Below are positions 1 to 4,473 of a DNA stretch of 5,108 nt, one piece after another (position 1 is the first letter of the stretch; every line of letters starts with the position of its first letter). This DNA is from Fidelibacterota bacterium (GTDB lineage Bacteria > Fidelibacterota > Fidelibacteria > Fidelibacterales > Fidelibacteraceae): positions 1-5,108 of the forward strand of contig JAFGVT010000168.1 of assembly GCA_016937825.1 (NCBI GenBank), read 5' to 3'. The position numbers and the translations under genes were made by a program. Below the pieces are notes generated by a model. That model made no database searches and was not told the DNA's origin. It saw nothing but the letters and a program-made list of their open reading frames with translations.

Positions 1-263
1 GAATACGGTAGAAATTTTCATGATGATATTTTATGGAAAATTCCGTTCGCGTGCAAATTCAAACATTCAAAAACGATGAGTATTTTTATGACTCGGCGCG
101 CTTCGCGCCCCACCAGTCTGGTCGGGAACGGACACAACGTGATTCGGTTCGACCGCGAACCCTGAAAACCTATCCGGCGGGTTACGCGCTTTCACGATCC
201 AGGTCTTGCGATTCACTGGTCCGCACAGCCTGCGCTCATTTTCTTACTTTGCTAAAATATCGA

Positions 264-302
264 TTGACATTCATGATTTTACATGTCAAATTACTTTATA
301 AT
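264..302 (+). promoter_or_regulatory. Putative promoter with overlapping inverted repeat
   Basis: A perfect TATAAT lies at 297-302. No good -35 box sits 16-18 bp upstream of it. Instead, that position is covered by an inverted repeat, TTGACAT (264-270) and ATGTCAA (283-289), with perfect 7-bp arms and a 12-nt spacer. A consensus -10 with a poor -35 overlapped by a dyad would fit an activator- or repressor-controlled promoter for the lipoprotein gene at 422. Alternatively, TTGACA at 264-269 could be a -35 box with a weak -10 (CAAATT, 287-292) after 17 bp. The predicted transcription start is near 309, leaving a leader of about 110 nt. Confidence 0.45.
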
Positions 303-336
303 TTATAGAATTTAGCAACAAGCTGCTGTTCAGCCT

Positions 337-402
337 CCTGTCCTGAACATCGGCCGCATGAAGCGGGCCGACGCCTGCTTTCACCGGGATCCGCCGGACA
401 GG
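337..402 (+). promoter_or_regulatory. Foldable 5' leader ahead of lipoprotein gene
   Basis: CCTGTCC (337-343) is perfectly complementary to GGACAGG (396-402). They enclose an inner hairpin in which TCGGCC (350-355) pairs with GGCCGA (366-371), continued by GC/GC (356-357 with 363-364) around an ATGAA loop, with one bulged G at 365. The outer stem ends five bases before the Shine-Dalgarno AGGGAG (408-413), so folding could affect translation. I could not match it to a known riboswitch class. It may simply be GC-rich leader sequence. Confidence 0.35.
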
Positions 403-421
403 GTGCAAGGGAGATACGAAA

Positions 422-1486
422 ATGAAAAAGACCTTTTTGCTCACACTGCTGGTGATCCTGATCGCCGCGTCCTGCTCAAAAGAGTTTCAGGGCATCAACT
501 ACACCTTCTCCCGCGCCGCCGCCGGACTTGAAAAGCCGGGACAGGTGCAGCGCTTTGCAAATCCCCACGCGCCCGCGCCCCAGGATGCCAATAACTATAT
601 CGGTCCGGACGAGGCGATCGTCGCCTGTTCCCGTATCATTTTCCCTGCCCTGGAAGACGCACAGGCGATCTTTGACAGTGTGGGAAGCACTGCGGCAACC
701 ATGCAGGAAATACCGGTCGGCGGCACACGGTATCGGGATCTTCTTTCCCGCGCGATCGTCGCCTATAATGCATCGGCCAATAATCCCATGATCGTTTCGA
801 TCGACGACGGACAGCTGATGTATCTGGACACCCTGGATATCGCCGACGAGGACCGCTGGTGGGGCATGATCCTGCAGACCGTCTATTACGAGTTCGCCTT
901 CGCCGATTTCCGTCTTCGCTGGTACTGCAACAACAGCGGATCCTACCGGGAACGCGACGTCCTGCTGAAACGTGACGGTGAAAGCAGCTGGAAGTTCGCC
1001 TACAATCACTGCGCTCTGGATACGACGGGCGGCGAGCGGTCCGAGACTTATACGCTATTTCTTTCCGACACCCGGCAGGAAGATGTTTTTTTCTGGGAAT
1101 TTGGCAACGCAGGCATTGCGCCGATGAGCGACACGCTGACCCATCTGGCATACCAATTCACCCGGGATCTTGATGAATCCTTCTTTCTGAACGGGGCGAC
1201 ATCCTTCATTACTTTTGGAAAAACCTCCACCGAAGAAGCCGGCGGCGGATTCGGAAGGGTTGCGCACGACATCATCGGTTTTTCCATTTCGGTGATCTAC
1301 AATTTAGACCCCGGCTGTACGTCCGGTACGTTCGGCCTGGGGTACAATTTCACTGCCGTCCAGGGAGGCGCCCTCCATTTTTCCGACCTCCAGCAGACGA
1401 CATCGTTACCGAAACAGCTGCGCCCCATCAAGAGCATCGAATTCGAGGTCGAATACGCAATATCCGAATTCGTTACCGGAGAATAG
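422..1486 (+). CDS. Putative lipoprotein of unknown function
   Basis: This is a 354-residue exported protein that I do not recognise. The N-terminus is a typical lipoprotein signal: MKK, a hydrophobic core (about residues 5-16) and a lipobox IAASC with Cys18 as the predicted lipidated residue. It should be anchored in the inner or outer membrane facing the periplasm or cell surface. Residues 19-60 are low in complexity and rich in Ala and Pro. The rest has alternating hydrophobic/polar stretches, many aromatics (for example DRWWGM at 144-149 and VFFWEF at 222-227) and four more cysteines (69, 169, 197, 299), suggesting a beta-rich globular domain. Glycine-rich segments occur at 274-278 and 302-316. 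The ATG start is supported by AAGGGAG (407-413) 8 nt upstream. It ends at TAG and is followed by a 351-bp gap, so it appears monocistronic. A function cannot be inferred from the sequence or the neighbours. Existence as a real gene is well supported; function is unknown. Confidence 0.85.
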   Translation: MKKTFLLTLLVILIAASCSKEFQGINYTFSRAAAGLEKPGQVQRFANPHAPAPQDANNYIGPDEAIVACSRIIFPALEDAQAIFDSVGSTAATMQEIPVGGTRYRDLLSRAIVAYNASANNPMIVSIDDGQLMYLDTLDIADEDRWWGMILQTVYYEFAFADFRLRWYCNNSGSYRERDVLLKRDGESSWKFAYNHCALDTTGGERSETYTLFLSDTRQEDVFFWEFGNAGIAPMSDTLTHLAYQFTRDLDESFFLNGATSFITFGKTSTEEAGGGFGRVAHDIIGFSISVIYNLDPGCTSGTFGLGYNFTAVQGGALHFSDLQQTTSLPKQLRPIKSIEFEVEYAISEFVTGE

Positions 1487-1765
1487 CCCAAATAATAAGT
1501 TATCAGTTGACTCACATTTTATAATAAAGTCTCTGACCGGCGGCCGCATATCGGTCGTATGGTCATTATAGCTGTTTTATGAGCATATATATCAATTCAC
1601 ATTAAAGAGTTTTCTGCAATAATCAGAGGGTGGGGATTTTAAATAATAGAATCCTTTGCATAAGTTAGGGACACATGATTTGTGAAAGCAAATTTTTCTT
1701 TACGACAAAAAATATCACCGCTTGCCTTAGATCATTTTCATATCATGTTGAAGTTTAATTTTTTC

Positions 1766-1794
1766 TTGACATCCCCCCAAACCTATCATAAATT
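1766..1794 (+). promoter_or_regulatory. Predicted sigma-70-type promoter of the blaI-like/M56 operon
   Basis: A consensus -35 box TTGACA (1766-1771) is followed after 17 bp by TAAATT (1789-1794), which matches TATAAT at four of six positions. The predicted transcription start falls at about 1800-1803, inside the palindrome at 1795-1810, leaving a short leader of about 35 nt. A near-perfect -35 with an operator over the start site is the usual arrangement for repression by a BlaI-type protein. Confidence 0.6.
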
Positions 1795-1810
1795 TACTAT
1801 AACATTAGTA
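1795..1810. promoter_or_regulatory. Candidate BlaI-family operator
   Basis: The 16-bp element TACTATAACATTAGTA has perfect TACTA/TAGTA arms around six central bases. BlaI/MecI/CopY-family repressors bind dyads built on TACA-NN-TGTA, in several members extended to TACTACA-NN-TGTAGTA. This site keeps the outer five bases on each side and one inner A, but deviates at the inner C and TG positions. It begins right after the predicted -10 box, about 28 bp before the repressor's own start codon, so binding there should block transcription initiation and give autoregulation. The site is read directly from the sequence; binding by the encoded repressor is inferred from position and family. Confidence 0.6.
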
Positions 1811-1837
1811 GATAAACGGGAATACTGAGGAGATGTC

Positions 1838-2230
1838 ATGATAAGCGGGAATAAATTGACCCCGGCTGAATGGGAGATCATGAATACGGTCTGGAACCTG
1901 GGTGGATCACCCTCGGTGCGCGATGTACTCGAAAACGCCTACCCGAACGGCGAGAAAGCCTATACCACGATCCAGACGCTGATGAACCTGTTGGAGAAAA
2001 AAGGACTGCTCACCCGCAAAAAGATCGGACTGGTGAATTTCTACACACCGGCCACTCGGAGGGAAGACATGCTCCAGCGGGAAACGGAACATTTGATCTC
2101 GCGCGTTTTCCGCGGATCGGCGCCTGCCCTTGCGAATTTCCTCATCGCGGAGGAGGATCTTTCGCTGGATGATATTCAACATATCAAGGCGCTGCTCAAA
2201 GAGAAAGAAGCGCAACTGAGGGAGAAATAA
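1838..2230 (+). CDS. blaI: BlaI/MecI/CopY-family transcriptional repressor
   Basis: This is a 130-residue winged-helix repressor, the usual family length (about 120-140). The N-terminal signature is LTPAEWEIMNTVW (7-19), matching the family's 'EW.vM..lW'. The recognition-helix region is AYTTIQTLMNLLEKKGLL (41-58) and the wing runs about 59-71. The C-terminal dimerisation half has N100-F101 in the context PALANFLIAEEDLS, which aligns with the Asn101-Phe102 site at which staphylococcal BlaI and MecI are cleaved on induction. The ATG is preceded by GAGGAG (1827-1832), 5 nt away. The gene is followed after one base by the M56 protease gene, the standard partner that causes repressor cleavage. It probably represses its own operon through the palindrome at 1795-1810. 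The regulated targets are unknown: no beta-lactamase or copper-export gene is visible, so the symbol indicates family only, not beta-lactam resistance. Confidence 0.93.
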   Translation: MISGNKLTPAEWEIMNTVWNLGGSPSVRDVLENAYPNGEKAYTTIQTLMNLLEKKGLLTRKKIGLVNFYTPATRREDMLQRETEHLISRVFRGSAPALANFLIAEEDLSLDDIQHIKALLKEKEAQLREK

Positions 2231-2234
2231 AGTG
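2218..2234 (+). promoter_or_regulatory. Shine-Dalgarno and GTG start of the M56 gene
   Basis: GAGGGAG (2218-2224) lies inside the last codons of the repressor gene, 7 nt before GTG at 2232. The repressor stop TAA (2228-2230) lies between them, one base from the GTG. This supports GTG over the later in-frame ATG at codon 13, which has no Shine-Dalgarno, and suggests translational coupling of the two genes. Confidence 0.75.
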
Positions 2235-4256
2235 ATCACTTCCTTTAATACCTTTGCCGAAAACTGGATGTCGTATTTCGGCACGTCCATCCTGCAAAAT
2301 ACGCTCTTTCTCGGGGTCATTTTCCTCGTTTTACATTTATTGCGTGACCGGCATGCTCACATCCGTTATGCCGTTGCCGCACTTGGACTGATCAAACTGC
2401 TGGTGCCGCCTTTTGTACCTCTGATGATCAGAAATGCCGCAAGCGCTGGTTCTTCCATCGGAACTATTGAAATTGGAGGCGTGACGGCACAGTTGGTTCC
2501 GGTTGTAACCCCGGTACAGCCTCATCTTTCATTGCTTTCCATTCTTTTTCTTATTTGGCTGCTCACGGCCCTCGTCATGATCGCCTCAACCTTAATCTCA
2601 ACCTTAAGGCTCAATTGGCATCTCCGCGCTTCCGCGTTTGTAAAGCATAAAAACATCGACGGAAAAGCTATAGACATTTACTGTTCTCCGAACATCTCAG
2701 TTCCCTTGAGTATCGGGCTTTTCCCCAAGCGAATTTATGTCCCAATCCTCTGGTGCTCCCTAAACGATAAACTTCAACATTCGCTTCTACGTCACGAAAT
2801 GGCGCATATTAAACGTAAAGATGGATTGCTGGGCGCCCTGCAGATGCTGGCGATGGCGATCTACTTTTTCCATCCGCTTGTCTGGATCCTTACCCGGCAG
2901 GCCGACGAACTCCGCGAAATGGCTTGCGACGATATGGCGGTCGATAATTCCGAGGTCACGCCCTTGGTTTACTCCCGCTGTCTTGTTCATGTGGCCGAAC
3001 ACATGCTCCCAAGTTGGAGCTGCACCTCCGCGTCCACACTGATGAAACAAAAAAACAAACTCTACCACCGCGTGAACTACCAAATTAAGGAGACAGGTAT
3101 GAAAACACTTCCCAAACATAGATCGCGACTGATCTGGACAATCTTGCTGGTCCTGATCGTGCCGCTATCATGGTACTGCAAACAGCCTGATGCAACCGTT
3201 GGACTGAATGATGAGAAGGCTGGCAAGATCTATGGAAAGGTCATAGATGCCGAAACGGGAGAAGCTCTGGTCGGTGCAAATATCATTATCATGAATACAA
3301 ACAAAGGCGCGGCTTCGGATATGAAAGGCAATTATGTCATTCCCAATGTTCCGGCCGGCAAACAAGATATTGTTTGTTCCCTCATCGGTTATGCCAGAAC
3401 GATCGAAATGGGTATCGTAGCTACGGAAAACAAATCAACCAAAGTGAATTTCACGCTGAAACCTGAAGTCATCCAGGGCGAAAAGAATACCATCAGTGCC
3501 AAGGATGCTAAAGACCAACAAATGGAATTGACACCTCCCGAAGTATTCGTTGTATACGACACGCCCCCGGAACCCGTAGGTGGATTCCAGGTCATCGCCC
3601 AAACGATCAAATATCCCGAAAGTGCCGGTAGGGCCGGACTGGACGGAAAAGTGATAGTCAGAATTTATATTAATGAATCTGGGGATGTAACACAGTATGA
3701 ATTTAAGGAGCATTATTTAACCTTTTACGCCTCCCAAAACAATACAACTTTCGATGGACATAAAAAGGAATTGAGAGATTGCAAACAAGCGGCAATCGAT
3801 GGCTTGAGTTCACTAAAATGGGTACCGGCCATGGTGGACAATCATCCCGTTGCCGTGTGGATAACCATTCCGATTGAATTTAGCTTTCCAAATAAACAAG
3901 AGGCTATCCAAAAAAATATTGAAAACAAAAAAACTGAAACTAAATTCGTCCCCCACGATATAACACCCGTTCCCATTGGCGGGCAAGCTGCCATTGCAAA
4001 GAACGTTCACTATCCCGAGCTTGCCAAAAAAGCGGGGATCGAGGGAACGGTCATTGTTCAAGCCAAAATCGGGCTGGATGGAACAGTCACGGAAGCCATT
4101 GTGTTGAAGGGCGTGCCGGATACGGAACTCGACGAAGCCGCTCTGACAGCGGTCAAGAAAACCCGATGGATACCCGCAAAAGAAGGCGATAAAGACGTGT
4201 CCGTTTGGATTACATTGCCAATCCAATTCAATTTGGATGATAAAAACAAAAAATAG
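2232..4256 (+). CDS. BlaR1-like M56 metallopeptidase fused to carboxypeptidase-regulatory-like and two TonB C-terminal domains
   Basis: This 674-residue membrane protein is the likely sensor/protease partner of the repressor upstream. Predicted membrane segments are about 18-37, 45-66, 99-122 and 300-315. The zinc-protease region between segments 3 and 4 carries HEMAH (188-192, HExxH) within RHEMAHIKRKD, then FFHPLVW (212-218) and ELREMACDD (226-234), where E229 is the probable third zinc ligand. KHRSR (295-299) before the fourth segment fits a cytoplasmic protease and a periplasmic C-terminus. The tail has a carboxypeptidase-regulatory-like domain (about 332-410: GKVIDAETGEALVGAN, PNVPAG, IGY) and two TonB_C repeats (about 437-552 and 573-668), each with a YPE...G..G.V.V core, a W(V/I)PA motif and an ending VWIT(I/L)PI(E/Q)F. 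No penicillin-binding sensor domain is present. M56 proteins with TonB-like tails are known, particularly in Bacteroidota, so the fusion is credible and not an assembly error. Unlike canonical TonB, it lacks a Pro-rich spacer, and no ExbB/ExbD is nearby. The start is GTG, one base after the repressor stop. Protease family is confident; the sensed signal is unknown. Confidence 0.9.
   Translation: MITSFNTFAENWMSYFGTSILQNTLFLGVIFLVLHLLRDRHAHIRYAVAALGLIKLLVPPFVPLMIRNAASAGSSIGTIEIGGVTAQLVPVVTPVQPHLSLLSILFLIWLLTALVMIASTLISTLRLNWHLRASAFVKHKNIDGKAIDIYCSPNISVPLSIGLFPKRIYVPILWCSLNDKLQHSLLRHEMAHIKRKDGLLGALQMLAMAIYFFHPLVWILTRQADELREMACDDMAVDNSEVTPLVYSRCLVHVAEHMLPSWSCTSASTLMKQKNKLYHRVNYQIKETGMKTLPKHRSRLIWTILLVLIVPLSWYCKQPDATVGLNDEKAGKIYGKVIDAETGEALVGANIIIMNTNKGAASDMKGNYVIPNVPAGKQDIVCSLIGYARTIEMGIVATENKSTKVNFTLKPEVIQGEKNTISAKDAKDQQMELTPPEVFVVYDTPPEPVGGFQVIAQTIKYPESAGRAGLDGKVIVRIYINESGDVTQYEFKEHYLTFYASQNNTTFDGHKKELRDCKQAAIDGLSSLKWVPAMVDNHPVAVWITIPIEFSFPNKQEAIQKNIENKKTETKFVPHDITPVPIGGQAAIAKNVHYPELAKKAGIEGTVIVQAKIGLDGTVTEAIVLKGVPDTELDEAALTAVKKTRWIPAKEGDKDVSVWITLPIQFNLDDKNKK
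2585..2608 (+). repeat. Short in-frame tandem duplication in M56 gene
   Basis: CTCAACCTTAAT (2585-2596) is followed directly by CTCAACCTTAAG (2597-2608): two 12-nt units differing only in the last base. They encode STLI and STLR (residues 119-126) at the cytoplasmic end of the third predicted membrane segment. Identical codons in both copies suggest a recent slippage duplication that kept the frame, though chance cannot be excluded at this length. Confidence 0.6.
3087..3101 (+). promoter_or_regulatory. Possible internal ribosome binding site and in-frame ATG inside the M56 gene
   Basis: AAGGAG (3087-3092) lies 6 nt before ATG (3099-3101), codon 290 of the M56 gene, in the same frame. Translation from here would give a 385-residue protein starting MKTLPKHRSR, then a hydrophobic segment (300-315), then the carboxypeptidase-regulatory-like and two TonB_C domains. 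That is the layout of a free-standing TonB-like protein with a short cytoplasmic tail and a single anchor. The AAGGAG could also be accidental, as it is formed by Lys-Glu codons. Use of this start is inferred. Confidence 0.4.
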
Positions 4257-4269
4257 CCTCATCGCACAA

Positions 4270-4284
4270 AAGGCTTTAAGCCTT
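4270..4284 (+). other. Small hairpin after the M56 stop codon
   Basis: AAGGCT-TTA-AGCCTT forms a perfect 6-bp stem with a 3-nt loop, 14 bases after the stop codon. It has no T-run, so it is not a terminator by itself. It may help stabilise the mRNA 3' end ahead of the true terminator at 4301-4328. Confidence 0.35.
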
Positions 4285-4300
4285 AGAGAAACGAAAAATT

Positions 4301-4328
4301 AAAACCCCGATTATAAACCGGGGTTTTT
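4301..4328 (+). terminator. Strong intrinsic terminator after the blaI-like/M56 operon
   Basis: AAAACCCCG (4301-4309) pairs perfectly with CGGGGTTTT (4319-4327) around a 9-nt AT-rich loop, followed by another T. The GC core next to the T-run is a textbook Rho-independent terminator, 45 bases after the M56 stop. The A-run on the left would also let it work on the opposite strand, but no minus-strand gene is visible in this window. It separates the operon from the lipoprotein gene starting at 4474. Confidence 0.9.
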
Positions 4329-4407
4329 ATCGTCCGTTTCCTTTAGCACATAATATGAACTTTGCTTAATAAATGATTTTGGATTATCAATCACCGAAGG
4401 ATTAATC

Positions 4408-4454
4408 TTTTGTTTTAAAATCAAAACATTTATATTACTTTTAATTATTAGAAT
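4408..4454 (+). promoter_or_regulatory. AT-rich putative promoter region of the downstream lipoprotein gene
   Basis: The gene at 4474 follows a terminator, so it needs its own promoter, and this AT-rich stretch is the likely site. Candidate -10 boxes are TATATT (4431-4436) and TAGAAT (4449-4454), neither with a convincing -35 box. A near-palindrome with TTTTG and CAAAA arms around TTTTAAAA (4408-4426, one extra T) lies just upstream and could be a protein site or plain AT-rich sequence. Confidence 0.3.
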
Positions 4455-4473
4455 ATTAGGATGGAGTCGTTTT

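Larger units (their letters stand above)
1..421. other. Upstream intergenic region with palindromes, no convincing gene
   Basis: No reading frame here looks coding. The longest one with a start codon (33-308, 91 codons) has no ribosome binding site, no domain and an arginine/serine-rich, unstructured-looking composition, so I do not call it. The stretch contains three compact palindromes: GGCGCG-CTT-CGCGCC at 95-109, ACCAG-T-CTGGT at 112-122 and GGTTCG-ACCG-CGAACC at 146-161. Downstream lie an AT-rich promoter-like segment (about 264-302) and a foldable leader (337-402) before the lipoprotein gene at 422. The end of an upstream gene may lie just outside the window. Frame 1 is open from base 1 to a TGA at 163-165, but its translation is not recognisable. 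Confidence 0.6.
1487..1837. other. AT-rich intergenic region before the blaI-like operon
   Basis: No convincing gene lies in these 351 bases on either strand. A GC-rich dyad sits near the left end: GACCG (1535-1539) and CGGTC (1552-1556) flank the 8-bp palindrome GCGGCCGC (1540-1547). It lacks a following T-run, so it is not a clear intrinsic terminator for the lipoprotein gene. TTGACT (1507-1512) and TATAAT (1520-1525) are only 7 bp apart and do not make a normal promoter. The middle (about 1560-1760) is AT-rich without a clear repeat or conserved element. The promoter and operator of the next operon fill the right end. Confidence 0.6.

Noticed and set aside
163..256. Frame 1 translation containing HDPGLAIHWSAQPALI, vaguely like the 'DPalgI.WP' motif of dTDP-4-dehydrorhamnose 3,5-epimerases
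   Set aside because: A single short resemblance, bounded by stop codons, with none of the rest of the enzyme in any frame. Treated as chance rather than a pseudogene.
33..308. 91-codon open frame near the left end
   Set aside because: No ribosome binding site, no domain or signal sequence, an odd Arg/Ser-rich composition, and it overlaps palindromes and the promoter-like region, so it is probably noncoding.
476..1151. Long minus-strand open frames opposite the first lipoprotein gene
   Set aside because: They lie within a well-supported plus-strand gene, have low-complexity or Arg/Cys-rich translations and no ribosome binding sites; shadows of GC-rich coding sequence.
1507..1525. TTGACT and TATAAT as a promoter
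   Set aside because: The spacer is only 7 bp, far too short for sigma-70-type recognition.
3150..3182. Cys316 after the fourth membrane segment as a possible lipoprotein cleavage site for the short form
   Set aside because: The preceding residues are LSWY, which do not fit a lipobox (small residues needed before Cys), so a retained membrane anchor is more likely.
3813..4262. 149-codon minus-strand open frame opposite the TonB-like domains
   Set aside because: It is the complement of conserved TonB_C coding sequence and the translation is Phe/Cys-rich with no recognisable domain.
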